Shown one piece after another: positions 36,390 to 46,434 of a stretch of 64,000 nt of DNA. Position numbers and translations under genes: made by a program. Each line of letters begins with the position of its first letter. Within the stretch, counting starts at the first letter, position 1. The notes under the pieces were generated by a model. It worked only from the letters and a program-made list of their open reading frames with translations. It was not told the DNA's origin and did not search any database. The stretch comes from Calothrix sp. 336/3. GTDB lineage: Bacteria > Cyanobacteriota > Cyanobacteriia > Cyanobacteriales > Nostocaceae. The stretch lies in the NCBI RefSeq assembly GCF_000734895.2, contig NZ_CP011382.1, positions 3,326,700-3,390,699 on the forward strand. The letters are read 5' to 3'.

Positions 36390-37265
36390 ATGAAAAAAAT
36401 TCTTCTATTTGGTAGTGATGGTCAAGTTGGTAGGGAATTACAAAACACTTTAGTATCCTCTGGTGATGTGATTCCTCTTAATCGCTCTGTTATTGACCTA
36501 ACTGAAGCAGATAGAATCCATCAACTAATCCTAGAGTCTCAACCAGAGATTATTGTGAATGCTGCTGCCTATACTGCTGTTGACAAAGCAGAAACCGAGC
36601 CAGAACTGGCTATGCATGTGAACGCGATCGCCACAGAAATAATTGCGGAAGCTAGTAAGAAGATTGATGCTTTTCTAATACATATTTCCACAGATTATGT
36701 TTTTGATGGTCAAGGGAGCGTTCCCTATCAGGAAACAGATATTACTCATCCTTTGAGTGTCTATGGTAAAAGCAAATTAGCTGGCGAAGAGTCTATTGCA
36801 TCAATTTTAGATAACTATCTAATTCTCAGAACAGCATGGGTTTATGGCAAATATGGCAAAGGTAATTTTGTCAAAACAATGTTACGTTTAGGAGGAGAAA
36901 AAACAGAAATTTCTGTGGTTGCTGACCAAATCGGTAGCCCTACATGGGCTAGGGATATTGCTGAAGTTATCGGAAAAACTATTCCTCATTTAACATCACA
37001 AAATACTGGAATATATCACTATACAAATAGTGGTGTTGCCAGTTGGTATGATTTTGCTATGGCAATTTTTGAAGAAGCAGAAAATTTAGGCTTACCTCTG
37101 AAGGTTGAGCGGGTTTTCCCCATTACAACCTCAGAATACCCGACTCCTGCACGTCGTCCAGCCTACTCAGTTTTAGCAAGTGGGAAACTTAAAAAACTCC
37201 TTGGCTCATACCCTCCCCACTGGCGACAATCATTGAGAAAAATGTTAAAAGAATTCCTACTTTAA
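36390..37265 (+). CDS. rfbD: dTDP-4-dehydrorhamnose reductase
   Basis: The last enzyme of dTDP-L-rhamnose synthesis, reducing the 4-keto group with NAD(P)H. A 291-residue extended SDR with the nucleotide motif GSDGQVGRELQNTL, then VNAAAYTAVDKAETEPELA, the catalytic STDYVFDG and YGKSKLAGEE (Tyr-x3-Lys), and RTAWVYGKYGKGNFVKTM. The C-terminus ends WRQSLRKMLKEFL. It follows rfbC by 108 bases and precedes the thymidylyltransferase by 22. Confidence 0.97.
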   Translation: MKKILLFGSDGQVGRELQNTLVSSGDVIPLNRSVIDLTEADRIHQLILESQPEIIVNAAAYTAVDKAETEPELAMHVNAIATEIIAEASKKIDAFLIHISTDYVFDGQGSVPYQETDITHPLSVYGKSKLAGEESIASILDNYLILRTAWVYGKYGKGNFVKTMLRLGGEKTEISVVADQIGSPTWARDIAEVIGKTIPHLTSQNTGIYHYTNSGVASWYDFAMAIFEEAENLGLPLKVERVFPITTSEYPTPARRPAYSVLASGKLKKLLGSYPPHWRQSLRKMLKEFLL

Positions 37266-37287
37266 TTTTGCCCTAGGATACAACTTG

Positions 37288-38367
37288 ATGAAAGCATTAA
37301 TTCTCTCAGGTGGTAAAGGTACTCGTCTGCGTCCTCTTACTTATACAGGAGCAAAACAGCTTGTACCTGTTGCTAACAAACCAATTCTATGGTATGGAAT
37401 TGAGGAAATGGTAGCTGCCGGAATTACTGATATTGGGATTGTTATCAATCCAGAAACAGGGGAAGAAGTTCAGGCAAAAACAGGTAATGGCGATCGCTTT
37501 GGAGCCAATATCACCTATATTCTCCAACATACTCCCGCAGGACTTGCCCATGCAGTCAAAGTAGCACTTCCTTTTCTTGGTGAATCTCCCTTTGTTATGT
37601 ATCTCGGTGACAACCTGATTCAACAAGGTGATTTAAGTTACTTTCTCCGGAAATTTTCTGCCCAAGAGCAGGATGCTTTAATTTTATTACGTACGGTGGA
37701 AAATCCCAGTGCATTTGGTGTTGCTAGGGTAGATGAAACAGGACGGGTTTTAGAATTAATTGAAAAGCCAGTTATTCCCCCATCTAATTTAGCGTTGGTA
37801 GGAGTTTATTTTTTCTCTCCGGTAATTCACACCGCGATCGCCAACATTCAACCCTCTGCTAGGGGGGAGTTAGAAATCACCGATGCTATTCAATATTTAA
37901 TTAACCAACAGCAGCAAGTCACCGCTTGTCAGTTAGAAGGTTGGTGGTTGGATACAGGCAAAAAAGATGATTTATTAGAAGCAAATAGATTAATTCTAGA
38001 TACATATTTAGTTAGCTCTCCGAATTCCCAACAAGTTTATCAAAATAGTCAAATTGCTGGAAGAGTGCAAATTGGTTCTCACTCCCAAGTAATAAATAGT
38101 ACAATTCGGGGTCCTGTGATTATTGGTGATAATTGCTATTTAGAAAACTGCTTTATTGGTCCCTATACAAGTATTGGTAATCATGTTGAGTTAATTGAGA
38201 GTGACATTGAACATAGTGTAGTCTTAGAAAATGCTAAAATATCCGGAATCCGTCAACGTATCATTGATAGTGTTATTGGGCAAAGGGCAAAATTAACTCT
38301 TGCTGAACATCGTCCCCAAGCTTTCAGATTTCTTATCGGAGACGACTGTCATATTGAATTAATGTAA
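37288..38367 (+). CDS. rfbA: Glucose-1-phosphate thymidylyltransferase, long form
   Basis: The first enzyme of dTDP-sugar synthesis. The nucleotidyltransferase core has LSGGKGTRLRPLTYTGAKQL (about 6-25), YLGDNLIQ and IEKPVIPPSNLALVGVYFFS. Unlike the 290-residue RmlA of enterobacteria, it has a C-terminal left-handed beta-helix of hexapeptide-like repeats (about 250-345: SQIAGRVQIGSHSQVINSTI, IGPYTSIGNHVELIESDIEH), the long form known from actinobacteria and cyanobacteria. I start at ATG 37288; a TTG directly before it is not needed. Confidence 0.93.
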   Translation: MKALILSGGKGTRLRPLTYTGAKQLVPVANKPILWYGIEEMVAAGITDIGIVINPETGEEVQAKTGNGDRFGANITYILQHTPAGLAHAVKVALPFLGESPFVMYLGDNLIQQGDLSYFLRKFSAQEQDALILLRTVENPSAFGVARVDETGRVLELIEKPVIPPSNLALVGVYFFSPVIHTAIANIQPSARGELEITDAIQYLINQQQQVTACQLEGWWLDTGKKDDLLEANRLILDTYLVSSPNSQQVYQNSQIAGRVQIGSHSQVINSTIRGPVIIGDNCYLENCFIGPYTSIGNHVELIESDIEHSVVLENAKISGIRQRIIDSVIGQRAKLTLAEHRPQAFRFLIGDDCHIELM

Positions 38368-38409
38368 TTCACAGCCTGACTTGCACAGTTTTCCGTATCC
38401 ACTGATACA

Positions 38410-39276
38410 ATGATTCATTTTCTCACAGTTAATTATCATTCTGCTGATTGGATTAGCAAATTAATTAATTCCCTTCCAGAAAGAGAAAATAAAAGCTACA
38501 AATTAATTATTGTTAATAACTCTCCAGAAGATACAAAAATTCATGACTTACTGAATGATTCGATTCATTTAATTAACTCGGAAGTAAATCTTGGTTTTGG
38601 TCGTGCTTGTAATTTAGGATTAAATTATATTTATGCCCTCGATTCTCAGGCAATAGTTTGGATTATCAATCCAGATGCTTATTTACTAGATAATAAAATC
38701 ACTGAGATATCGGATTTTTTTGTATCTCATTCAGAAGTATCAATTCTGGGAACGACTATCTATACTCCTGAGAAAAAAGTGTGGTTTGCTGGTGGTGTTT
38801 TCTCTCCAGAGACAGGTTATATATTTAACCATACGACTTTACAAGATTCTGATAAAGACTATAGTGAATGTGATTGGATATCTGGTTGTAGTTTGATTCT
38901 CAACCTGAAAAATTTCTCGAAATGTCCATTTTTTGATAGTGCTTATTTTTTGTATTATGAAGATTTTGATTTTTGTCAGCGCTATATTAAACTGGGGCAT
39001 AAGGTAGGAATTACCAATCGATTTGCAGTTATTCATCAAGCCTCTGCAATTACAAATCAATATACATTTCGCAAAATTAAACATAGTACCTATAGTTATA
39101 TTTTTACCTTACACAGATATGCCAATCATTCTATTTTTTACTTGAGATTTTTGAGATTATTTATCTATAGTTGCATCTTAATTGTGATAAATCCAAAAAT
39201 CGCAGCAGGTAAATTTGCTGGAATATTGATGTATTGGCAATGGAGTTATCAAAATATGGTTTCTCAGCACAATTAG
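38410..39276 (+). CDS. Glycosyltransferase family 2 protein
   Basis: A 288-residue GT-A glycosyltransferase of the rhamnosyl/family 2 type. The N-terminal fold shows IHFLTVNYHSADWISKLINS and LIIVNNSPEDTKI, with INSEVNLGFGRACNLGLNYI and the metal-binding-type INPDAYL. The second half has the WISGCSLILNL and YFLYYEDFDFCQRYIKLGHK segments typical of rhamnosyltransferases. A C-terminal hydrophobic stretch (about 240-275) may touch the membrane. It sits directly after the dTDP-rhamnose genes, which fits transfer of rhamnose to a surface glycan. Confidence 0.88.
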   Translation: MIHFLTVNYHSADWISKLINSLPERENKSYKLIIVNNSPEDTKIHDLLNDSIHLINSEVNLGFGRACNLGLNYIYALDSQAIVWIINPDAYLLDNKITEISDFFVSHSEVSILGTTIYTPEKKVWFAGGVFSPETGYIFNHTTLQDSDKDYSECDWISGCSLILNLKNFSKCPFFDSAYFLYYEDFDFCQRYIKLGHKVGITNRFAVIHQASAITNQYTFRKIKHSTYSYIFTLHRYANHSIFYLRFLRLFIYSCILIVINPKIAAGKFAGILMYWQWSYQNMVSQHN

Positions 39277-39388
39277 TCAAAAAATATTTTTGCCTAAATC
39301 TCAGATTACAAATATAATTGACAATCAAATATTTGTGATTAATTCTATTCCCATCATCGTATTGATAATTAATCTTAACTTAGATAAA

Positions 39389-40468
39389 ATGCACCAATTA
39401 TTAATTAACTTATCAGTTATTTTCAACAAACCTACTGGCATCAGTAATTATTCTCGTAATCTCTTTCCCTACTTGCAATTTCTCAATCCAACTTTATTGA
39501 CTTCTGAGACATATCCAGGATTTAACTGTTATGAAATTCCTGGTAATATGACACCTGCACAAGGGACAAAAGGACATCTGAAGCGATTGTTATGGTCGGA
39601 ATTCAAGTTACCAAAAATATATAATAATTTACAATCAAGCTTAATCTTCTCACCTATCCCAGAAGCTTCACTGTCAAATAAATTCCGTCATGTCGTGATG
39701 GTACATGATTTAATTCCCCTACGTTTCCCGAAGCGATTTTCACCATTAACACCCTATTTTCATTACTATATACCATCAGTTTTACGCCGAGCAGAACATA
39801 TAATTTGTAATTCCCAAGCAACGGCTAGAGATATTGTTGATTTTTATCAAATATCTCCTGATAAAATTACACCAATTCTTCTAGGATATGATAAGGACAA
39901 TTTTCGTCATTTTGCTGACAAAGGAAGAAAAGAAAAGCCTTATTTTCTTTACTTAGGAAGACACAATCCCTATAAAAACTTACACCGATTAGTCAGTGCT
40001 TTTGCAGCTTTGTCCAACTGTCAGAATTATGAATTGTGGTTTGCTGGACCTAAAGATAACAAATATACGCCTCTATTAACAAAACATATTCAAGAATTGG
40101 GATTGACTAGTCAGGTCAAATTTTTAGATTATGTCCCCTACCAGGAATTGCCACAAATTATTGCGGGAGCGATCGCCATGGTATTTCCTAGTCTCTGGGA
40201 GGGTTTTGGCTTTCCTGTTCTGGAAGCAATGGCTTGTGGTACACCTGTAATCACTTCCAACTTATCTTCTCTACCAGAGGTTGCTGGAGACGCAGCAATT
40301 TTGATTAACCCCTATAATATCAGTGAAATTACAGAGGCTATGTATACAATTGCCACTAATAACCAGGAGCGCGATCGCCTGATTACAGCAGGTAGTCACC
40401 AGGTGAAAAAATTCAGTTGGCAGAAAACTGGACAAGCAACGGCAGAAATATTGCAAAAATATCTTTAG
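39389..40468 (+). CDS. Glycosyltransferase family 4 (GT-B) protein
   Basis: A 359-residue GT-B glycosyltransferase of family 1/4. The N-terminal part carries [20 protein letters not shown] and [15 protein letters not shown]. The C-terminal sugar-nucleotide part has [20 protein letters not shown], then [20 protein letters not shown] with the family E-x7-E motif and [19 protein letters not shown] start at ATG 39389 ([10 protein letters not shown]); the upstream TTG would add 33 hydrophobic, non-family residues. It follows the family 2 gene and belongs to the same glycan cluster. Confidence 0.9.
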   Translation: MHQLLINLSVIFNKPTGISNYSRNLFPYLQFLNPTLLTSETYPGFNCYEIPGNMTPAQGTKGHLKRLLWSEFKLPKIYNNLQSSLIFSPIPEASLSNKFRHVVMVHDLIPLRFPKRFSPLTPYFHYYIPSVLRRAEHIICNSQATARDIVDFYQISPDKITPILLGYDKDNFRHFADKGRKEKPYFLYLGRHNPYKNLHRLVSAFAALSNCQNYELWFAGPKDNKYTPLLTKHIQELGLTSQVKFLDYVPYQELPQIIAGAIAMVFPSLWEGFGFPVLEAMACGTPVITSNLSSLPEVAGDAAILINPYNISEITEAMYTIATNNQERDRLITAGSHQVKKFSWQKTGQATAEILQKYL

Positions 40469-40539
40469 GGATTGTAGGGGCAAGGGGAAAGGTATAAAGT
40501 ATCTTTCTGACAACAGTCAACCATTCCCCATTACCCAAT

Positions 40540-42309
40540 TTACCCTCCCACAGCCCCAGAGTAGACCAAACCCCGTTGTACATCCATAGTTAAAATGGCT
40601 CCATCCCGGATAACTTTTGTCGCTTCCTTCACACCGACAATTACAGGAACACCGAGACGTAAGCCAATCACTGCTGCATGACTCGTTAAACTTTCTTCCT
40701 CAGTAATAATCCCGGCTGCCTTGCGAATCGCATCCACAAAATCAGCACTTGTGCGAGATGTCACTAGAATATCTCCGTGATTAAAATTACTTACATCCAT
40801 ACCAGTATGGGCAACTCTGGCACGACCACTAACAGAACAACCCTGTCCTAATCCGGTTCCTTGTCCAAGAACCGTTGTTACCACTTCAACTTTAATTAAA
40901 TCTGTAGAACCAGACACACCTTGCAGGGTGCCGGCAGTCATCACAATTAAATCTCCCTCGGCTACGAGGTTATTTTCTAAAGCGACATTAATCGCTGCTT
41001 GGAATGTCTGGTCAGTGGAGGGTAAACCCATCACCAATAAAGGTTTTACGCCCCAAACTAGTTGTAATTGTCGAGCGACATTCACATGGGGTGTCACAGC
41101 CAAAATCGGGGTATTGGGGCGGAATTTAGAAACGTTGCGTGCAGTGGCTCCGGTTTGAGTCAGAGACATAATGGCGGCTGCTCCCAACTGTTCGGAAATT
41201 TGTCCCACAGCTTGGCTAATGGAATTAGGAATGGAACGGCGGATATCCTGTGCCTGGAGAGCATTATTATTTTGGGCTAATTCCTGCTCCATACGTTCAG
41301 CAATCCGCGCCATGGTTGCGACTGCTTCCACAGGGTATTTACCGACGGCAGTCTCATTGGAAAGCATTACTGCGTCTGTTCCGTCGAGAATCGCATTCGC
41401 AACGTCAGAGACTTCGGCTCTGGTGGGACGGGGGTTGCCTACCATACTATCTAACATCTGGGTAGCAGTGATAATGGGAATTCCCAGACGGTTTGCGGTG
41501 GCAATCAGGCGTTTTTGCAGTACGGGTACATCCTCGGCAGGTAATTCTACCCCTAGGTCTCCCCTCGCGACCATCACGCCATCACACAGCGCTAAAACAG
41601 CTTCCATTTGTTCAATGGCTTCGTGCTTTTCAATTTTGGCGATGACTGGGACTTGCTTGCCAGCATTGGAAATTAATTCTTTAATTTCGATAATGTCTTG
41701 GGGGTTACGCACAAAGGAGAGAGCCACCCAATCTACGCCTTGATCGAGACCGAATACTAAGTCCTCCCGGTCTTTGTCAGTCATGGCTTTGATAGACAGA
41801 TAAACCCCAGGGAAATTTACACCCTTACTGTTGGAGAGGGGACCACCAACGGTGACACGACAATGTAAATCGCCTTTGTCGCGGTTGATTTCCTCAACAA
41901 CCATTTCTACCTTGCCGTCATCTAGAAGAATTCTTGCGCCCGTAGGTACTTCTTCTGCCAGGTAATCGTAGGTGACGCAGCTGATATCTTGGGTTCCCAC
42001 CACAGGGCGGTTAGTTAAGGTGAAGCGATCGCCCTTGGAAACAACAATTGACCCGTTCTCGAATTTCCCTAGGCGAATCTTGGGACCTTGTAAATCCTGC
42101 AATATTGCGACTGGTTGGTTCAATTCAAAGGCTGTTTGCCGTATTAATCTGATATTACGCTGATGGTCAGCATGGGAACCGTGGGAAAAATTAAGCCGCA
42201 GGGTTGTGGCACCAGCTTCGATAATAGCCTTAAGCATTTCTGGGCTGCTGGTTGCAGGACCGATGGTGGCGACAATTTTTGTCCGACGGATAGAATCTCG
42301 TAATTGCAT
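40540..42309 (-). CDS. pyk: Pyruvate kinase with C-terminal PEP-utilising domain
   Basis: Converts phosphoenolpyruvate and ADP to pyruvate and ATP in glycolysis. The TIM barrel has TKIVATIGPATSSPEMLKAI, TLRLNFSHGSHADH, the active-site lysine motif VPVIAKIEKHEAIEQMEAVL and DGVMVARGDLGVELP, then IITATQMLDSMVGNPRPTRA. Residues about 475-589 add a PEP-utilising mobile domain with TSHAAVIGLRLGVPVIVGVK, usual for cyanobacterial enzymes. I start at ATG 42309 (MQLRDSIRRTK, 589 residues); a 30-residue extension lacks conservation. Confidence 0.97.
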   Translation of the reverse strand: MQLRDSIRRTKIVATIGPATSSPEMLKAIIEAGATTLRLNFSHGSHADHQRNIRLIRQTAFELNQPVAILQDLQGPKIRLGKFENGSIVVSKGDRFTLTNRPVVGTQDISCVTYDYLAEEVPTGARILLDDGKVEMVVEEINRDKGDLHCRVTVGGPLSNSKGVNFPGVYLSIKAMTDKDREDLVFGLDQGVDWVALSFVRNPQDIIEIKELISNAGKQVPVIAKIEKHEAIEQMEAVLALCDGVMVARGDLGVELPAEDVPVLQKRLIATANRLGIPIITATQMLDSMVGNPRPTRAEVSDVANAILDGTDAVMLSNETAVGKYPVEAVATMARIAERMEQELAQNNNALQAQDIRRSIPNSISQAVGQISEQLGAAAIMSLTQTGATARNVSKFRPNTPILAVTPHVNVARQLQLVWGVKPLLVMGLPSTDQTFQAAINVALENNLVAEGDLIVMTAGTLQGVSGSTDLIKVEVVTTVLGQGTGLGQGCSVSGRARVAHTGMDVSNFNHGDILVTSRTSADFVDAIRKAAGIITEEESLTSHAAVIGLRLGVPVIVGVKEATKVIRDGAILTMDVQRGLVYSGAVGG

Positions 42310-42840
42310 AGGGGCTGAATCTAGGGAGCTACTCCGGGAATCATGGTAGACTATGGGGCATTTTATGTCTGTTCTGCGAAAGCACTTAATCCCAGACAAC
42401 AGAGGAGGTCAAGACCAGAGGGTAGAGAAGAATAGTCTACATCAAATGGTTCCACTGTTTGATTTCTAATTTCCTGTGCCCTATTCTCGTTTGGCATCAT
42501 ATCGTTATTTAGCTGGCAATATGCGAAGATAGCCATAAATATTGCTCAACAAAAATTTATGATTTTTTAGAAAGGGCAAAATTTCACCTGTGGGTTTCTC
42601 AGCTCCCAGAATTTGCTAGTTTGTCTTTCATATTGGCTTCAGGGCTTGACCTAGAGCCAATTGCCCCGCAGGATAGCTATGTAGGGCATGAGGCGGATGA
42701 ATTGACTTCTTAACAGGAGTCAGGAAAAAGTTTCAGGGAGAAGGGGAAAAGGATGCTTTTACTCGTACTTTTCATTCTTGAACTTGCCCATCATCAAGCC
42801 AGAAAATCGCAACACTTTTGTATGGATAAGGAGTGAACAG
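42310..42840. other. Intergenic region, divergent promoters
   Basis: A 531-base spacer between the divergent pyk and crtR genes. Some stretches look structured (for example TTGACCTAGAGCCAATTGCC near 42650) but no known RNA family or gene was recognised. A plus-strand frame begins at 42778 only as an extension of crtR. Confidence 0.4.
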
Positions 42841-43731
42841 ATGCTCGTGTCGGAGGCACCAAAGCCACTGACCATTCCTCCCAAGGAATTATTACTACCT
42901 CCCGGTGGTTTTAATCCTACCCTATTGATGTTCATGGGGGCTGTGGGAATCGTGGTTTTGTCGGTTTTAGGTTATTGGGTTTGGCAGTTTCCCGACTGGG
43001 TATGTTTTGGCATGAATGTTCTTGCCTTACATATTTCTGGAACGGTAATTCACGATGCTTGCCACCAATCTGCCCATAAAAACCGCATCATTAACGCCAT
43101 GCTGGGGCATGGTAGCGCTTTAATGCTGGCTTTTGCCTTTCCTGTATTTACTAGGGTGCATTTGCAGCATCATGGCAATGTTAATGATCCAGAAAACGAT
43201 CCTGACCATTTTGTCTCCACTGGTGGACCGTTGTGGTTAATTGCTGTGCGCTTTTTTTACCACGAGATATTTTTCTTTAAGCGGCGTTTGTGGCGAAAAT
43301 ATGAACTTTTGGAATGGTTTCTGAGTCGATTGTTTGTGGCAGCGATTATTTTTATCTCTGTACAATACGACTTTTTAGGGTATATCTTAAACTTCTGGTT
43401 TGTACCTTCCTTGGTGGTTGGTATTACTTTGGGGCTCTTTTTCGATTACTTACCCCATCGTCCTTTTAAGGAGCGCGATCGCTGGAAAAATGCCCGCGTC
43501 TATGCTAGCCCCATTCTCAATATTCTGATTTTGGGACAAAACTACCATCTAGTACATCATCTTTGGCCCTCTATTCCTTGGTATAAATACCAACCTGCAT
43601 ACTATCAGATGAAACCCTTACTAGACGAAAAAGGTTGTTATCAATCTTTAGGTTTATTGCAGAAAAAGGACTTTTTCGGATTCCTCTACGATATCTTTTT
43701 AGGAATTCGCTTTCATCACAAGGGAGAATAG
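42841..43731 (+). CDS. crtR: Beta-carotene hydroxylase CrtR
   Basis: A di-iron membrane hydroxylase that adds hydroxyl groups to carotenoid rings, giving zeaxanthin and myxoxanthophyll precursors. The 296-residue protein has several membrane spans and the histidine clusters of the fatty-acid-desaturase superfamily: VIHDACHQSAH, RVHLQHHGNVNDPENDPDH, and QNYHLVHHLWPSIPWYKY. I chose ATG 42841 because AAGGAG precedes it; a 21-residue extension from 42778 has no site. CrtR fits best in length and motifs; a ketolase (CrtW) is less likely. Confidence 0.9.
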   Translation: MLVSEAPKPLTIPPKELLLPPGGFNPTLLMFMGAVGIVVLSVLGYWVWQFPDWVCFGMNVLALHISGTVIHDACHQSAHKNRIINAMLGHGSALMLAFAFPVFTRVHLQHHGNVNDPENDPDHFVSTGGPLWLIAVRFFYHEIFFFKRRLWRKYELLEWFLSRLFVAAIIFISVQYDFLGYILNFWFVPSLVVGITLGLFFDYLPHRPFKERDRWKNARVYASPILNILILGQNYHLVHHLWPSIPWYKYQPAYYQMKPLLDEKGCYQSLGLLQKKDFFGFLYDIFLGIRFHHKGE

Positions 43732-43792
43732 GCAATTGCCTTCTGGGGAAGGGAAAGGAGGGGGAAGGGGAAAGTTGTTTGTTAACTCTTAC

Positions 43793-43820
43793 CCATCACC
43801 CATTACCCATTACCCAATTC
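43793..43820. repeat. STRR-type short tandem repeat
   Basis: CCCATCACCCATTACCCATT and following bases are tandem heptamer repeats (CCCATTA) of the STRR kind, spacer repeats common in heterocystous cyanobacteria. Similar runs are at 48340-48380 and 62052-62070. Confidence 0.7.
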
Positions 43821-44108
43821 CTAAATATCTGTAGATAAACTCAGGGCATGAATGACTTCCACATGACTGCCCAAATCTAACTTACTCAAGGTTTCTGTGA
43901 AAAATATAAAACCCTTGTAGGCAGTGATGTATTTATAGATTTTGGTGAAAAAACCTTCACTGGTAAAAATTACTAGGGGTTCTGTGGTTTTGTTGAGAAT
44001 TTGCAAAAAATCCTCACAGGTAACAAGGATGCCACTGCCGCGATGGGGGGAAATTTTGCTGTCAATGGCGGCAGGTTGGTTTGTTGCGTCACTACCGTTG
44101 AGCTTCAT
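43821..44108 (-). CDS. Conserved hypothetical protein, 95 aa
   Basis: A 95-residue soluble protein I cannot name. It has a compact alternating pattern (GSGILVTCEDFLQILNKTTE, VIFTSEGFFTKIYKYITAYK, GFIFFTETLSKLDLGSHVEV) that looks like a real alpha-beta fold. It is convergent with crtR and upstream of no gene on its own strand except aroH, 112 bases before it. The start lacks a strong ribosome site. Confidence 0.6.
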   Translation of the reverse strand: MKLNGSDATNQPAAIDSKISPHRGSGILVTCEDFLQILNKTTEPLVIFTSEGFFTKIYKYITAYKGFIFFTETLSKLDLGSHVEVIHALSLSTDI

Positions 44109-44220
44109 ATTATCTTAATCATTTTTACTCAAAGAACTGTGTTGAGTACTGAGTAGTGTCATACTTCGTTTACCTGTTTACTCTTTACTCAGCACCCATC
44201 AAGGATAATAATTACGTATT

Positions 44221-44634
44221 TTATACTTTTGATTCTATAGCTGACTGTGATGATTGTAGCGGTTCGGCAAAACCCCAGTCTGGTCGGAGATTGGCGGCAT
44301 GACGTAGGTAGATGTGATGAACTGGGGCAGATACGGGAAGGTAGGCATGAATGAGAAAGCGAATACAACGCTCCAGACTACCTTGAACGTACATTTGCTG
44401 CACATCTAGCATGGCAACAGTATCCCAGTAGGGACGTTGACGGGCGATCGCCGCCGGAAAAATCGCATTTAAATCCCTAGTAATTGAAAAAGTGACGCTA
44501 ATCATATCTGTTGGATGCAGTTGGTTGCGTTGCTCCATTTCATCTAGCAACTCTGTTACTGCTTCTTTCATTGCTTCAACCGTATTTTCATTTACAGTTG
44601 TTGCACCACGAATTGCCCGCATACGCCATTCCAC
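44221..44634 (-). CDS. aroH: Chorismate mutase, AroH type
   Basis: Converts chorismate to prephenate in phenylalanine and tyrosine synthesis. The 137 residues match the monofunctional, trimeric AroH class: MRAIRGATTVNENTVEAMKE, TDMISVTFSITRDLNAIFPA, the Arg-containing CIRFLIHAYLP and HIYLRHAANLRPDW. The start is a GTG at 44634 with AGGAGG eight bases upstream; the Met four codons later is too far from the site. It is 112 bases before the 95-aa gene on the same strand. Confidence 0.95.
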   Translation of the reverse strand: MEWRMRAIRGATTVNENTVEAMKEAVTELLDEMEQRNQLHPTDMISVTFSITRDLNAIFPAAIARQRPYWDTVAMLDVQQMYVQGSLERCIRFLIHAYLPVSAPVHHIYLRHAANLRPDWGFAEPLQSSQSAIESKV

Positions 44635-44755
44635 TAAGAAATCCTCCTGATTTCATGCTCCATCAATTTGGAATTTGAGATTTTGGATTTTCCCAAAATA
44701 ACATTTCCCCTGGACACTTTTTGACATCATTTGCACCTCCTAAGTTTTCATCAAA

Positions 44756-44871
44756 TAGACTTCTTGCAAAAATAGATTTTTGATTGTTATGGAAGGGAAA
44801 ATAATACTTAGCTGTCAGAGGTATGGTGCTAATGGATAAATTTCCTTTCCTCCACTTATGCAAGAAGTCTA
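44756..44871. mobile_element. MITE-like element with 13-bp perfect inverted ends
   Basis: TAGACTTCTTGCA (44756-44768) and TGCAAGAAGTCTA (44859-44871) are perfect inverted ends bounded by TA, as left by Tc1/IS630-type transposition. Inside, GGAAGGGAAA and TTTCCTTTCC also pair (nine of ten). There is no coding content. The rest of the aroH-sppA spacer (44635-45078) holds no gene. Confidence 0.7.
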
Positions 44872-45078
44872 ATATTGAGAAAGCAAACTAAATATGCTTT
44901 CGCAACTCCTCCGATTAATTACGTTAGAAAATGCATTAAAAGTGACCAGTTTCACTGTATTTCCACAGAGATTTGATATTGTTATTTGTGATGGTGGATT
45001 AGGGTTATTTTAATCCAAATCCCAAATCTCAAACTGCCAGGGTTGACCCTGAGCTTGTGACTGTGAATATATATTCTT

Positions 45079-45900
45079 CTATGGTCTATATAACCACAGA
45101 GGTAGACCACTGGTGGAGATTTCAAAGTCTAACCAATCAATTCCCGATAGGATGGGGGATTTGACTTGACTATTCCCTGGAACCAGACGACTCAGAAGAG
45201 GTTTTGGTTCTTCCAGGGTATAAACGGGTGTTTTTTCTGGATCTAAACCAACCAACTCACAAGCCCAGCGACGGGCATCTTCCTCGGTTCCTAAGCGGTC
45301 TACAACTCCTAATTCTAAAGCCTGCTGACCCGTAAAAATTCGCCCATCGGCAAAAGTTTTCACTGTCTCTGGTGTCAAGTTCCTACCTTCGGCAACGGTT
45401 TGGACAAATTGGCTATAACTAGTGTCGATAAGTTGTTGCAGAATATGTTGTTCTGGTTCGGTGAGTTCTCGATCAAATGCCAAAATATCTTTGTAGGGAC
45501 CAGATTTAATTACTTTGAAAGACACACCAATTTTGGCTAAAAGTCTTTCTAAATTATTGCCTCGTAGAATTACACCGATACTTCCTGTAATCGTGCCGGG
45601 ATTCGCCATTATATGTTGGGCTCCCATACCGATGTAGACACCGCCAGAGGCTGAAATATTGCCAAAACTGGCAACAATTTTGATTTTTTCTCCTAGTCGC
45701 TTGAGAGCGCTGTAAATTTCTTGGGAGTCCCCCACTGTACCTCCGGGACTATCAATGCGGAGTAACAGGGCAGGGAATTTTTTCTCTTCTACTGTTTTGA
45801 GGGATTCTAAAACTCGTTTGCGAGTAGCACTGGCGATCGCACCAGTGACTTCAATCCGGGCTAGTTGTTTACGAAAATTGGGCTTAAAGGGCCAAACCAT
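45079..45900 (-). CDS. sppA: Signal peptide peptidase SppA, short form
   Basis: A 273-residue serine-lysine protease of the SppA/S49 family that degrades cleaved signal peptides. The nucleophile Ser lies in FGNISASGGVYIGMGA and the general-base Lys in KVIKSGPYKDILAFDREL; RIDSPGGTVGDSQEIY forms the substrate groove. Length fits the short, single-domain form. The sequence lacks an obvious N-terminal membrane span (VWPFKPNFRKQLARIEVTGA), so it may be soluble or peripheral. It stands alone on the minus strand. Confidence 0.93.
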   Translation of the reverse strand: MVWPFKPNFRKQLARIEVTGAIASATRKRVLESLKTVEEKKFPALLLRIDSPGGTVGDSQEIYSALKRLGEKIKIVASFGNISASGGVYIGMGAQHIMANPGTITGSIGVILRGNNLERLLAKIGVSFKVIKSGPYKDILAFDRELTEPEQHILQQLIDTSYSQFVQTVAEGRNLTPETVKTFADGRIFTGQQALELGVVDRLGTEEDARRWACELVGLDPEKTPVYTLEEPKPLLSRLVPGNSQVKSPILSGIDWLDFEISTSGLPLWLYRP

Positions 45901-46146
45901 GAGCAGTCAAGTATAATTCGCTATCATCTCTTCCCATTCTGCCATTCTTGATGGGGAATGGGGGATGGGTGAAAGTTGACAGTTAACAGTTAACAAGAAT
46001 ATCTCTGTTGTTGTTTCCCGTTTTCCGTTTCCCTAATTTCGTCGGCTATTGTTAAGAATTTCGCTGAACCTAACAATCCCTAAACCTATATCAACAATAC
46101 CTAAATAAATCCTAGAGTCATTCCATGTTGATGACAGTCAATGGTT

Positions 46147-46434
46147 TTAGCGGAGGATTTGGCAGCGATAGTAGGCATAGGTATCAAATAATGCGCCTAC
46201 AAAACCACAGGTTAAACTGATGACGAATAATCCTCTAATGGGGCTTCCTGAGCCAAAAATGGCGAGAAAATCTAAGATTTGTTGAGCGATCGCCCCTGTG
46301 AGATTTGTCAAACCAGGTAAATAACCCATGGCAGACAAAGACAGCAGAATACCACCAAGTAGGAATATGGGGGCAACAAAGCTGAAAATTACTGTTAATA
46401 TCAGCGAGCGGATAAAGTTGATCAGGATAGTCAT
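46147..46434 (-). CDS. Small membrane protein of unknown function
   Basis: A 95-residue protein with about three hydrophobic segments (LILTVIFSFVAPIFLLGGIL, LTGAIAQQILDFLAIFG, GLFVISLTCGFVGALFDTYA). The Met at 46434 has GGAG nine bases upstream, so I prefer it to 46479. No family recognised. Confidence 0.65.
   Translation of the reverse strand: MTILINFIRSLILTVIFSFVAPIFLLGGILLSLSAMGYLPGLTNLTGAIAQQILDFLAIFGSGSPIRGLFVISLTCGFVGALFDTYAYYRCQILR

Noticed and set aside
40928..41743. Plus-strand frames up to 190 codons opposite pyk
   Set aside because: They are antisense to a highly conserved enzyme and have no ribosome sites.
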